Below are positions 17,251-25,933 of a stretch of DNA of 35,852 bases, piece after piece. Under the pieces are notes generated by a model. That model saw only the letters and a program-made list of their open reading frames with translations. It searched no databases and was not told the DNA's origin. The DNA comes from Lachnospiraceae bacterium (GTDB lineage Bacteria > Bacillota > Clostridia > Lachnospirales > Lachnospiraceae). A program made the translations under genes and the position numbers. Numbering within the stretch: position 1 is the first letter of the stretch; the number at the start of each line of letters is the position of its first letter. The DNA lies in contig JAQVCQ010000019.1 in NCBI GenBank assembly GCA_028689715.1, positions 1-35,852 of the forward strand, in the 5' to 3' direction.

Positions 17251-18588
17251 TTATTTCTCCTCCACTTTGAAGAACTGGGGAAGATATTCCCGATTGGCTT
17301 TAAACATTTCATCCAGTGCAGCATTTGCTTTTTCATAATCACCAATGAGGGGATGGACGAGCATTGCTCTCAGTGCTGCATTTCTGTCACCCTGTATCCC
17401 TGCTGTGACTGCAAGCTTTTCATATGATTTGATCGTTTTCATCAGACCAATGATATGTTCATTCACGATTCCATTAAACGGAACCGGCATTACACCATTT
17501 TTTCCGACCAGGCATTTGCATTCAACAACATCTTCTTTTTCCATAAAAGGAAATGCGCCCTTATTCTGTGTGTTGATCACATGAATTTCATTTTTGTTGT
17601 TTTCCATGGCATCGATCAGAGAGATCGCAGCTTCAGAATATAAAGAGCCTCCTCTTTTTTCAAGCAGCACTGGTTTTTCCAATACTGTACTGTCCCTGTA
17701 TCGTTCCAATAGTTCCTGTTCGATTTTTTTACATTCTTCTCCTCTGGAAAATTCAGCTTTCTTCAGTTTATTTAGCATCTTATCTCTATGGTAAAAATAA
17801 CTCAGATAGGCACAAGGCAATCCTCCTGCTGCCTGCAGCAGACTATCATCATATTCGATCTGTGGAATATTTCTTGCTGTGCTGACTGTTGCATTTGACT
17901 TTAACTGATCCTGTAAAATTTCAATTCCATCAGCATAAATTGCCGTCATCCATGAAAGATGATTCAGCCCAACATAATCATAATCAAAAATTTCTGTATT
18001 CTCAGGAAGTCTCTTCTTCGCGTCACGTATCATATTGACAGGATTATTACATAATCCAATCGTTTTTACATTCGTATGGTTGAGTAATGCTTCTGCAAGT
18101 AGGCCCGATGGATTCGAAAAATTAATCAGCCATGCATCAGGCGCAAGATTCTCTATTGTTTTTGCAACGTTCATCATGACCGGTATGGTTCTCATCGCTT
18201 TCATAAAACCTCCGATTCCGGTCGTCTCCTGACCGATCAGATCATATTTCAAAGGTATTTTTTCATCTTTGATCCTTGCATCCAGCATGCCCACGCGAAT
18301 CTGTCCAAGAATATAATCTGCATCTTGTACTGCTTCTTCAAGCCTCTCCGTCAGAACAAGTTCTGTTTGCATGTTGTGATAGCTTAACATCCTTTTGACC
18401 AGACTTCCTACTATTTCATTTTTCTCTCTGTTAATATCCATCATATAGATGCTTTTCATCGCAAGACTGTTTTTTCGTGCGATCAGCCCTTCGATCAGCT
18501 CCGGTGTATATGTACTTCCAGAACCTATAATTGCAATTTTCAACTGTTTCATATCCTGTTTCATATCCTGTTTCATATCCTGTTTCAT
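17251..18588 (-). CDS. Glycoside hydrolase family 4, probable 6-phospho-beta-glucosidase
   Basis: GH4 enzymes cleave phosphorylated or free glycosides by an NAD+ and Mn2+-dependent oxidation-elimination route. Seen here: the NAD fold LKIAIIGSGSTYTPELIEG, GQIRVGMLDAR, LINFSNPSG, the metal cysteine in GLCNNP and the metal histidine in VGLNHLSW. The CNNP pattern and overall similarity fit the 6-phospho-beta-glucosidase group (LicH/CelF-like). The N-terminus is odd: four copies of MKQD followed by MKQ, coded by a 12-bp tandem repeat. GGAG lies 8 nt before the first repeat ATG at 18588, giving 445 residues; later repeat ATGs could also serve. It heads an operon with a BadF kinase and is divergent from an AraC regulator. 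Confidence 0.88.
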   Translation of the reverse strand: MKQDMKQDMKQDMKQLKIAIIGSGSTYTPELIEGLIARKNSLAMKSIYMMDINREKNEIVGSLVKRMLSYHNMQTELVLTERLEEAVQDADYILGQIRVGMLDARIKDEKIPLKYDLIGQETTGIGGFMKAMRTIPVMMNVAKTIENLAPDAWLINFSNPSGLLAEALLNHTNVKTIGLCNNPVNMIRDAKKRLPENTEIFDYDYVGLNHLSWMTAIYADGIEILQDQLKSNATVSTARNIPQIEYDDSLLQAAGGLPCAYLSYFYHRDKMLNKLKKAEFSRGEECKKIEQELLERYRDSTVLEKPVLLEKRGGSLYSEAAISLIDAMENNKNEIHVINTQNKGAFPFMEKEDVVECKCLVGKNGVMPVPFNGIVNEHIIGLMKTIKSYEKLAVTAGIQGDRNAALRAMLVHPLIGDYEKANAALDEMFKANREYLPQFFKVEEK

Positions 18589-18594
18589 ATCCTG
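18547..18594. repeat. 12-bp tandem repeat, four perfect copies, at the GH4 start codon
   Basis: TTTCATATCCTG is repeated four times without a mismatch (plus strand). On the coding strand each unit gives ATG AAA CAG GAT, so every copy contains a start codon preceded by CAGGAT, a weak Shine-Dalgarno. The unit is a multiple of three, so gain or loss of copies keeps the frame. Confidence 0.95.
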
Positions 18595-18718
18595 TTCTCC
18601 TTCCGCTTTCGGCCTGTATCTTCCATAACAATTTATATTGTTTGATCCTGAGTTCATCATACCCTTTATGATTCCTATTTTCTTATCTAATCTTCTTTTG
18701 AACTTGCAGTATCTTATG

Positions 18719-18750
18719 ATTATATCAAATCATATGCTTGCAAATCATAT
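18719..18750. promoter_or_regulatory. GH4 operon promoter region with a 10-bp direct repeat
   Basis: CAAATCATAT occurs at 18726-18735 and 18741-18750, 15 bp apart. On the minus strand TATAAT (18719-18724) lies beside the proximal copy, and the distal copy covers where the -35 would be; no consensus -35 exists. That layout is typical of activation by an AraC-type protein, whose gene starts on the other side. Confidence 0.5.
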
Positions 18751-18767
18751 TTATCATGGCTTACAAT
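18738..18767 (+). promoter_or_regulatory. Putative promoter of the AraC regulator gene
   Basis: TTGCAA (18738-18743) and TACAAT (18762-18767) are 18 bp apart on the plus strand. The -35 box overlaps the distal direct-repeat copy, so a regulator bound there could also repress its own gene. Confidence 0.45.
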
Positions 18768-18824
18768 GAACATATAAAAAAATGCGGACAAAGCAACCAT
18801 ACGATCACAGAATGGAGGGTCTCT

Positions 18825-19682
18825 ATGTCAGAAAAGAAGCAGCCAGAAATTGGTAAAAAACAATTTCCTTTTGAGTGTAGTGACAGCTATGGTGTTTCAG
18901 AAGATTTCAGAGAACTTCACTGGCATGATCAGCTTGAGATCTGCAGGATCAAGACCGGAAATGGACATTATCTGATCAATGGTATCGATTATATGTTCCA
19001 TTCAGGTGATCTGTTTCTGATCGGTCCGGATGACATTCATCTTTGCTATGAAGATGAGAATCTTGTCATGCAGGTGATCATGTTTGAACCTTCTTTTGTT
19101 TCCGGCTTTTCAGGCAGTCTGATCGATCGTGATTATCTGCGGATCTTTCAGACTTTTCAACATACAGAATCCTGGAGACATATAAAAAGTGATGCGGTCG
19201 CTCCGGATCTCACTGATCTGTTTCATAAAATCGAGCTGGAATATCAAACACAGGAAAATGGTTATGAGCTCGTTATCAAAGCACTTTTATTACAACTTCT
19301 TGCCTTATTGAATCGCTATGCTTCTTGTGGACCTGATCCGAAAAAAACTCCCGGAATCAACAAAACAGCTGCCTTAAAAATAAAGGCAGCTGTTGCATAT
19401 ATTGATCAGCATTATCAAGACTTGATCACATTGGATACCCTTGCACAGATCACACAAATGAGTATTCCATATTTTTCCAGTACATTCAAACTACTGTCGG
19501 GCATCTCTCCCATTGAATATACGATCAGAAAACGAATTGTAAAGGCAAAAGAAATGTTATTGGATACAGATCTTTCTGTCTTATCCATTTCGCTGAATTG
19601 TGGTTTTTCTTCTCTTTCCAATTTTAACCATCTTTTTAAATCTTATACCGGAATGTCACCCAGCACATATCGAAAAGCATGA
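18825..19682 (+). CDS. AraC family transcriptional regulator
   Basis: This 285-residue DNA-binding protein has an N-terminal cupin-like sensor (LHWHDQLEICRIKTGNGHYLING, shortened here to its core WHDQLEICRIKTGNGHY; then HSGDLFLIGPDDIHLC). Its C-terminal double helix-turn-helix includes LDTLAQITQMSIPYFSSTFK, and the family signature ends in FNHLFKSYTGMSPSTYRKA. Start 18825 is set by GGAGGG six nt upstream; the longer frame from 18738 has no binding site. It is divergent from the GH4-kinase operon and most likely controls it in response to a sugar; the direct repeat at 18726-18750 is a candidate site. The ligand is unknown. Confidence 0.9.
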   Translation: MSEKKQPEIGKKQFPFECSDSYGVSEDFRELHWHDQLEICRIKTGNGHYLINGIDYMFHSGDLFLIGPDDIHLCYEDENLVMQVIMFEPSFVSGFSGSLIDRDYLRIFQTFQHTESWRHIKSDAVAPDLTDLFHKIELEYQTQENGYELVIKALLLQLLALLNRYASCGPDPKKTPGINKTAALKIKAAVAYIDQHYQDLITLDTLAQITQMSIPYFSSTFKLLSGISPIEYTIRKRIVKAKEMLLDTDLSVLSISLNCGFSSLSNFNHLFKSYTGMSPSTYRKA

Positions 19683-19694
19683 CTAGTCCATCCT

Positions 19695-20297
19695 TTATTT
19701 TGATTTAAAAATAAGTTTCATGATTGGGAAAAAGACCCAGAATGATACTGCACTATTGATCAGCATCGTAATGACATCGGCAACTGCTGTTCCACTTACC
19801 GTACCGAGTGTATTCATCATAAAATCATAAATCGGTACTTTGTAAAGTCCCTGTAATGCCGATGCACCGATCGATATGATGACCCATGCAATAAAATACC
19901 ACATTGCTGCTTTTGCGACACTGGAATCTGACTTAAACGTTACGTTCCTCTGTAAAAAGAAATTAATGACCTGCGCTATGAACAGCGTGATCTCAACAGC
20001 CAGAAAATAAGCCAGACCACCGCCACCACCATCACTGATCGCACCGGCAGCATAATTAAAAACATAATAAATACTGCCATCCAGATTATGTCCGGCTGCA
20101 AATGTCTGAAATGGAGTGTCAACCAATGCTGTAAATCCAAATATGAACTTGATCAATGGCATCAGAATCATCTGAAGCACAGTCACACCATTACTGATCA
20201 GAAAGAACATCAGAAATTCAACCAATGCCGGATGTTTTTCTTTGAATTGATCCCACATCTGTTTAAAATAGTTCGTTGATTTTGTTTCACTCATCAT
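19695..20297 (-). CDS. GtrA family membrane protein
   Basis: This 200-residue protein has four hydrophobic segments with the GtrA pattern: VEFLMFFLISNGVTVLQMIL, a central segment with AVEITLFIAQVINFFLQRNVTFKS, and two more in the last 70 residues. GtrA proteins are thought to help move lipid-linked sugars or take part in cell-surface polysaccharide synthesis. A longer insertion between the first and second core segments contains DGGGGG. The ATG overlaps the stop of the GH3 gene as ATGA, so the two are translationally coupled. The coupling to a glucosidase is unusual. No clear terminator follows before the convergent AraC gene, 12 bp away. Confidence 0.82.
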   Translation of the reverse strand: MMSETKSTNYFKQMWDQFKEKHPALVEFLMFFLISNGVTVLQMILMPLIKFIFGFTALVDTPFQTFAAGHNLDGSIYYVFNYAAGAISDGGGGGLAYFLAVEITLFIAQVINFFLQRNVTFKSDSSVAKAAMWYFIAWVIISIGASALQGLYKVPIYDFMMNTLGTVSGTAVADVITMLINSAVSFWVFFPIMKLIFKSK

Positions 20298-22759
20298 GAT
20301 TCCTCATTTCCAAGGCTTTTATTCTTTCCTGCCATAGAAAGTTTTTGTGCCATTTCTTTTTTTGCTTTTCCCATTCGTAAGAAACCACCGATCAGCTGTC
20401 CCATTCCCTTAAAGAAACGTCCATTGATCATTACAAGCAATCCGTCTACCATCTCCATATTCATGGCTCCGCCTGTCATTTTGGCAATTCCTCGGAACGG
20501 CATATTATAGATGAATAAAATATTCAGATTAGGTTTTCCTTTTGCAATGGATCTGTCTTTTATTCCGGTCAGGATATGGTATGCAAATCTTGCGATAGGA
20601 CTTTTTGCATAAAACATCTGTGACAGTGCATCATTCCTCTCAAGCGGTCTGCTTCGATCCCAGTTCGCCGGGGGAAGTGTATGTCCGAGCAATGTTTCAA
20701 ATTCCTGATCTGTTATCTTTGTAATGTTGCCCGAAAAATATTTTTCTAAAAGTAGTCTGTTATAGATGCCTTCTGTGCTCTTTCCACTTACCTGAAAACT
20801 ACTATTTAATCTGATATCACGACTGGATGCAGCAATCATAACAGAATATTCACCGGTCTCTGTTTCAAATCTGCCTGTCTCAACATCAAAATAACGGAAT
20901 GTCTTATCATCAAATGGTATTGTCACGCTCTTACTTTCACCTGGTTCCAGTTCAACTTTGCTGAATCCTTTCAGCTCTTTTGCTGCTCTGAAAATGTGAC
21001 TCTTTTCAAGACCGACATATAGCTGTGCAATTTCAGCACCTTTTACTTTTCCCGTATTGGTTATTGTAAAGATCACGCCATTCTGGTCAACTGAAAGATC
21101 AGAATATGAGAATTCCGTATAACTCAGACCATATCCAAATGGATATCTGACATTCGTACCAACTGTATCATAATAACGATATCCGATATAGATACCTTCT
21201 CTGTATTCAGCTGTACGTTCGTTTCCAGGATAATAATTTTTATTTGGCACATCTTCATAAGATAATGGATAAGTTTCTCCAAGCTTTCCACTTGGGCAGA
21301 CTTCTCCAGTCAGAATACGCAACATTGCCATTGCTCCTGCCTGTCCAGCAAGATATCCATGCAGGATTCCTTTACAGTAGTCTTCCCACTGCATCTCAAT
21401 TGCTGCACCTCCACTAATGACTGCCACAATATTAGGATTCGCCCTGTGCAGCGCTGATAAAAGTGCTACCTGGTTGTCTGGGATCGTGAGATCTTCTCTG
21501 TCAAGTCCTTCTGATTCACTGATTTCAGTCAGACCAACATAAACAAGAACTATTTCTGCCTTCTTTGCAAGTTCAACTGCTTCCTGAATCATTGTATCAT
21601 CCATGCTGCCTGATCTGTCATACCCTTGTGCATAACCTTCCAGATGCAGTGGCGTCTGCCCGATACAGCCAAGCGTATTATCAAGTCTGGTACAATTTAC
21701 AACACTTGACCCAGCGCCCTGATATCTTGGTGTTCTGGCGAAATCACCGATCACAGCTACTTTTGTGCCATTTTTAAGCGGAAGGATACTTTCTTCATTC
21801 TTTAACAACACAGCAGACTGTTCTGCTGCTTCCTGTGCTGCATGGTGGTGCATATGCTTGTCAAAATCCTTCGTCTGCTTTGTTTTATAATTTTCAGACA
21901 GTTCTAATACAACACTCAGTAATTCATCTACCCTTTTATCTAATAGCGATTCGCTGATCTTTCCATCTCTTACCGCTTCTACAAGTTCTCTGTCGCTGTC
22001 TCCACCTGTTGTTGGCATTTCAAGATGCGCACCTGATGCAACTCCCTGGATGTGATCATTGCTTCCACCCCAGTCAGATACGACAAATCCTTCAAATCCC
22101 CATTCATCACGCAGGATCTTTTGAAGAAGTTCTTCATTTTCATTTGCATAGATACCATTGATCCTGTTATATGAGGACATGATTCCCTTGCTTTTTCCTT
22201 CTTTTATGGCAATTTCAAATCCTGTCAGGTAAATTTCACGGAAAGTTCTTTCATCCAGGACAGAATCACTCGCCATTCTCAAAAGTTCCTGGCTATTTGC
22301 CGCAAAATGCTTTGGTGTTGTAGCACCACCTTTTGACTGAAATCCTCTGATAAATCCAGCCGCCATTTTCCCTGACAAATAAGGATCTTCACTATAATAT
22401 TCAAAATTACGCCCGCATAACAGAGAACGTTTGATATTCAGGCCCGGTCCAAGCAGAATCTGTACTTCCTGCGCATTCGCTTCTTCTCCAAGTAACGCCC
22501 CAATTCGTTCCACAAGCTTATCATCCCAACTGTTCGCCATTGTTGCAGCCGTTGGAAAGCATGTCGCAGGGATACTGGCATTCAGTCCAAGCTGATCCCC
22601 TGATCCAGCCTGTTTTCTAAGCCCATGAGGTCCGTCTGCCATAAACACTCCTGGGATTCCAAGTCTGTTGATTTCCTTTGTTCTCCAGAAATCAAATCCG
22701 GATAATAATGATGCTTTTTCTTCCAGAGTCATTTTGTTGATCAAATCCTGATGTTTCAA
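20294..22759 (-). CDS. GH3 beta-glucosidase, TTG start, with C-terminal extension
   Basis: This 821-residue protein hydrolyses beta-glucosides from the non-reducing end. Domain order is the usual one: TIM barrel (MTLEEKASLLSG, ADGPHGLR, GRNFEYYSEDP), nucleophile D229 in FVVSDWGG, an alpha/beta sandwich (LLKNEESILPL near 320) and a fibronectin-III domain (FGYGLSYTEF, ITNTGKVKGAEIAQLYVG). No signal peptide is visible, so it is probably cytoplasmic. The last ~110 residues after the fibronectin domain are rich in G, M and K with amphipathic stretches (GGAMNMEMVDGLLVM, FKGMGQLIGGFLRMG) and might associate with a membrane. The start is TTG at 22759, seven nt after AAGGAGG; the first ATG is nine codons later with no site. 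Confidence 0.93.
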   Translation of the reverse strand: MKHQDLINKMTLEEKASLLSGFDFWRTKEINRLGIPGVFMADGPHGLRKQAGSGDQLGLNASIPATCFPTAATMANSWDDKLVERIGALLGEEANAQEVQILLGPGLNIKRSLLCGRNFEYYSEDPYLSGKMAAGFIRGFQSKGGATTPKHFAANSQELLRMASDSVLDERTFREIYLTGFEIAIKEGKSKGIMSSYNRINGIYANENEELLQKILRDEWGFEGFVVSDWGGSNDHIQGVASGAHLEMPTTGGDSDRELVEAVRDGKISESLLDKRVDELLSVVLELSENYKTKQTKDFDKHMHHHAAQEAAEQSAVLLKNEESILPLKNGTKVAVIGDFARTPRYQGAGSSVVNCTRLDNTLGCIGQTPLHLEGYAQGYDRSGSMDDTMIQEAVELAKKAEIVLVYVGLTEISESEGLDREDLTIPDNQVALLSALHRANPNIVAVISGGAAIEMQWEDYCKGILHGYLAGQAGAMAMLRILTGEVCPSGKLGETYPLSYEDVPNKNYYPGNERTAEYREGIYIGYRYYDTVGTNVRYPFGYGLSYTEFSYSDLSVDQNGVIFTITNTGKVKGAEIAQLYVGLEKSHIFRAAKELKGFSKVELEPGESKSVTIPFDDKTFRYFDVETGRFETETGEYSVMIAASSRDIRLNSSFQVSGKSTEGIYNRLLLEKYFSGNITKITDQEFETLLGHTLPPANWDRSRPLERNDALSQMFYAKSPIARFAYHILTGIKDRSIAKGKPNLNILFIYNMPFRGIAKMTGGAMNMEMVDGLLVMINGRFFKGMGQLIGGFLRMGKAKKEMAQKLSMAGKNKSLGNEES

Positions 22760-22788
22760 AAAGGTTCCTCCTTATATCATGAAAGGAA

Positions 22789-22816
22789 ATCAGACTCTAT
22801 AATAATAAAGTCTGAT
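22789..22816. other. Hairpin between the two GH3 genes
   Basis: An 8-bp inverted repeat, ATCAGACT (22789-22796) with AGTCTGAT (22809-22816), can be extended on the minus-strand RNA by G-U pairs. On the minus strand only TTTCCTTTC follows, so it would be a leaky terminator or an mRNA-processing or stability hairpin between cistrons. On the plus strand a six-T run follows. Confidence 0.45.
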
Positions 22817-22857
22817 CCCTTTTTTGATTCCCCCGCGTTTGTTTCCAGTTTCTTTAT

Positions 22858-25728
22858 TTATGCTTCAGCAATCACTTCTGATGCATCTTTTTTGTATTTT
22901 TTCATGATTTTGATTTCAAGAGCTGCAAATCCTGCAAGTAGAATGATATCGATCACAACTGCAAAGATCTGCCAGTTCTGTGGGCCTGTCTGCATGTTTT
23001 CAGCATCATATGCCCTGCTATTTACGACTGTGAACATAATGTTCTTAGAAGCCTGTCTCATAGCCTGAATACTGGTCGCACTTTCCTGATCAGTTACATG
23101 GTTCGTTTCAGTATCATATGCAACAAGCATTGCATCATTTCCATTTCTGATCATTCTGTCTGCATCCTGGTAACCATAAACACCAAAGTAATCTGTTAAT
23201 ACAAATCCCTGGAATCCCCATTCATCTCTCAGTACTGTATTCAGAAGTGCACTGGATGCGCCTGCTGGTTCTGTACCAATATAGTTAAATGCTGACATAA
23301 CTGCTTTTGCGCCGCCTTCTTTTACTGCAAGTTCAAAAGGTTTTAAATAAATTTCACGGATTGACTGTTCATTTGACCATGTGAGAAGCATATTGGTTCT
23401 GTTTGTTTCCTGATCATTTAACGCAAAATGTTTGATATATGCGTATACGCCGTATTTTTCTGCGCCAATGATTGCTTTTGCTGCCATTTTACCGGAAAGA
23501 AGACCATCTTCTGAATAGTATTCAAAATTACGTCCAGCAAATGCTGATCTGTGGATATTCATTGCTGGTGCATACCAACCTGAAACGCCCATTTCATCTG
23601 CCATTTTACCAATGCTTTCACCAAATCTTTCAGCGATTGACTGATTCCATGTACTTGCGATCATAACTGCTGAAGGGAATCCGATGGATCCTGTTCCTGT
23701 AAAGTTATTATTAATAGATGCAGGACCGTCGCAGTCAATTGTTGGAAGCTTTCCAACGCTCTGCGCTGCTGATGTCTGATATCCGCCAATTGCGATCATC
23801 GTATCCATTTCGCTTACTGTAAGCTGATCAAGAAGGCTTTCCCATCTTTCATCATCATACTCCGCTCCACGAAGTGCTTCAAGTTTCAGACCATTTTTTG
23901 CTCCTGTAACAGGCATTTCGTCCTCTGCGTTATTATATGCAGTTGGATCATAATTGCTGTTGTTCAGGAAAAGTGGTTTATATTCATCCCCAAGCGTGTA
24001 ATTTTCAGGAGCTTTTGTGCTCTCTGCATAGTTTGCAAACTTGTCTGCACGTGAAAGATAAGTTACTGTGCCTGTTGCAAAGTCGAACTGGTTCGTAGCT
24101 GTCAGTTCGTCTGAAGCACGTCCATTCTCATCATCGTAAACAATCGATGCAGGAACGTTATAAATCTGTTCGCTGACGATCGTATGTGAGTCTGTACGGA
24201 TGGAAATTCCATAATCTCCTGCTTCCAGTACATATGCTTTCGCAGTTTTGTCATCATAAGATGCCATTTCTTCAATTGCATAAGATACAGTAATTGTCTG
24301 TGAAGCGCCTGGTTCTAATAAATTAGTTTTTTCAAACGCTACAAGATTGGCAGATGCCTTTTCAATTCCACCATTTGTATATGGAGGATTGTAATATACT
24401 TCAACAACATCTTTTCCTGCTACGGCTCCAGTGTTAGTCACTGTAACATCAAAAGAAATTTTTCCATCTACTTCAGAGATTGCTCCCATTTCCTGTGTAA
24501 AACTTGTATAAGACATACCATAACCAAATGGATAAACAACTGTCTCATCATAATTGATCAGACCCTCTGTTGCTGCTGTCTCATAGAAACGATATCCTTC
24601 ATAAATGCCTTCTACATAATTAACAAATCCTGGTGAGCTAGCAAGTCCTGTGAACATATCTGTTGCACCGAACTCTGTCATATTGTCATAAGTAAATGAT
24701 CCAATGTTGTTATAAACAGGAGTTGCTGTCAGATCTGCTGCAAAAGTATCAATTGTTTTTCCTGATGGATTTACTTCACCATCAAGAATGCTTCCAAGTG
24801 CCATAAATCCTGACTGTCCTGCACCTGGGCACCAGATCGCACTTTTGATCTGGCTGTATTCTTTCACAAATCCAAGTTCCATTGCATTTGCACCATTGTA
24901 TAAAAGAACTACTTTATCAAAGTTCTCACATACAAGATCAAGCATATTCTTTTCACTCTGGCTCAGCTGGAGATAATGTTCGCCTGCTTCAAAATCTTTA
25001 TATTCTGTAGAATTATCTGTATAAGTCACTTTGCTTACGTCAGTTGGAAGGTCTGCGCCTTCTCCACCAACACGTGTAATTACAACAAGTGCTGTATCAG
25101 AGAATGATTTGGCATTGCCTAACATTTCTTCTGTGTATGTGTCAACAGTAGGTTCCGGTAATGTCCAGTCCTGTGCCCACATTCCAACTTCTGGTCTGTC
25201 TGCTCTGTAAGTAGTGTAAAAGTCTGAAAGTTCAGTATTCAGTTTGAATCCTGCATTTTCAAGGCCCTGTAAGAGGGAAACTGTTTCATAAGCATCTGAT
25301 AAAGAACCTGATCCTGTGCCACCATAGCAAGGATTTGTTGATGCCCATCCAAATACATTCAGATTAGAGTCAGTTGAAAGAGGCAGAAGGTTAGACTCAT
25401 TTTTTAATAATACGATTCCTTCATCTGCAATTTCTTCACAAAGCGCATTTGCTTCTGTCGAAGTTTCTTCTGTTATGACTCCGTTACCTGTTGCCAAGGA
25501 GATTAAACTTGACATCGGTCCGAAACAGATCATGTTGATCGTTATGACCAGTGCAAGTACGATTGCCACACCTGACTGGATACGAATCATTTTTTTCTTT
25601 GGTTTTTCCATTTTTTTGCATGCAATCATTGCGATGACTGCGATTGCCAGTACAACACCGAAAAAGATAAGATACGGTGCACAGGACGACAATACACCAA
25701 TGACGTCACTCATGTTGATTTTTAACAT
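22858..25728 (-). CDS. Membrane-anchored GH3 glucosidase with permuted domain order
   Basis: The catalytic halves are swapped relative to ordinary GH3. After two membrane segments (about 16-36 and 48-70, separated by a lysine-rich loop) comes the sandwich domain (EEIADEGIVLLKNESNLLPL near 97-116, then PGAGQSGFMALGSIL). The fibronectin-III domain follows (FGYGMSYTSF, VTNTGAVAGKDVVEVYY), and only then the TIM barrel (LDQLTVSEMDTMI, GRNFEYYSEDG, nucleophile D846 in FVLTDYFG). A third membrane segment (FAVVIDIILLAGFAALEI) and a lysine-rich tail close the protein. Positive residues inside place the catalytic part outside the cell, tethered at both ends. Reversed GH3 order is known in Ruminococcus albus and Butyrivibrio beta-glucosidases. 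GGGAGG precedes the ATG. It probably shares an mRNA with the second GH3 and GtrA. Confidence 0.92.
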   Translation of the reverse strand: MLKINMSDVIGVLSSCAPYLIFFGVVLAIAVIAMIACKKMEKPKKKMIRIQSGVAIVLALVITINMICFGPMSSLISLATGNGVITEETSTEANALCEEIADEGIVLLKNESNLLPLSTDSNLNVFGWASTNPCYGGTGSGSLSDAYETVSLLQGLENAGFKLNTELSDFYTTYRADRPEVGMWAQDWTLPEPTVDTYTEEMLGNAKSFSDTALVVITRVGGEGADLPTDVSKVTYTDNSTEYKDFEAGEHYLQLSQSEKNMLDLVCENFDKVVLLYNGANAMELGFVKEYSQIKSAIWCPGAGQSGFMALGSILDGEVNPSGKTIDTFAADLTATPVYNNIGSFTYDNMTEFGATDMFTGLASSPGFVNYVEGIYEGYRFYETAATEGLINYDETVVYPFGYGMSYTSFTQEMGAISEVDGKISFDVTVTNTGAVAGKDVVEVYYNPPYTNGGIEKASANLVAFEKTNLLEPGASQTITVSYAIEEMASYDDKTAKAYVLEAGDYGISIRTDSHTIVSEQIYNVPASIVYDDENGRASDELTATNQFDFATGTVTYLSRADKFANYAESTKAPENYTLGDEYKPLFLNNSNYDPTAYNNAEDEMPVTGAKNGLKLEALRGAEYDDERWESLLDQLTVSEMDTMIAIGGYQTSAAQSVGKLPTIDCDGPASINNNFTGTGSIGFPSAVMIASTWNQSIAERFGESIGKMADEMGVSGWYAPAMNIHRSAFAGRNFEYYSEDGLLSGKMAAKAIIGAEKYGVYAYIKHFALNDQETNRTNMLLTWSNEQSIREIYLKPFELAVKEGGAKAVMSAFNYIGTEPAGASSALLNTVLRDEWGFQGFVLTDYFGVYGYQDADRMIRNGNDAMLVAYDTETNHVTDQESATSIQAMRQASKNIMFTVVNSRAYDAENMQTGPQNWQIFAVVIDIILLAGFAALEIKIMKKYKKDASEVIAEA

Positions 25729-25885
25729 TTTGTTCCTCCCTTTTCTTATACAGCAGTTAATATTTTTTGGTATGTCCGCTGTCTTGTAAAATCAGTTTAC
25801 ATCAATTTTACTTTTATGCTCATTTTGCTCATAAATTGTATTATTTTAAACATAATCTGCAACGCTTACAATGATTTTAACTAAA

Positions 25886-25930
25886 AACAGGCATATTGAT
25901 TTGTATATTATTACCAATCATATGCCTGTT
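25886..25930 (-). terminator. Terminator of the two-component operon
   Basis: Arms at 25886-25901 and 25916-25930 form a 15-bp stem with one bulged T and a 14-nt loop. The minus-strand RNA then has a T-run. It lies 3 nt past the histidine kinase stop. The remaining 25729-25885 is the AT-rich leader of the GH3 operon; I found no convincing promoter boxes there. Confidence 0.8.
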
Positions 25931-25933
25931 ATC

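Noticed and set aside
25741..25860. LytTR binding sites before the GH3 operon
   Set aside because: Two CAGTT motifs occur, but they are 39 bp apart instead of the usual ~21-23 bp and the flanks do not match.
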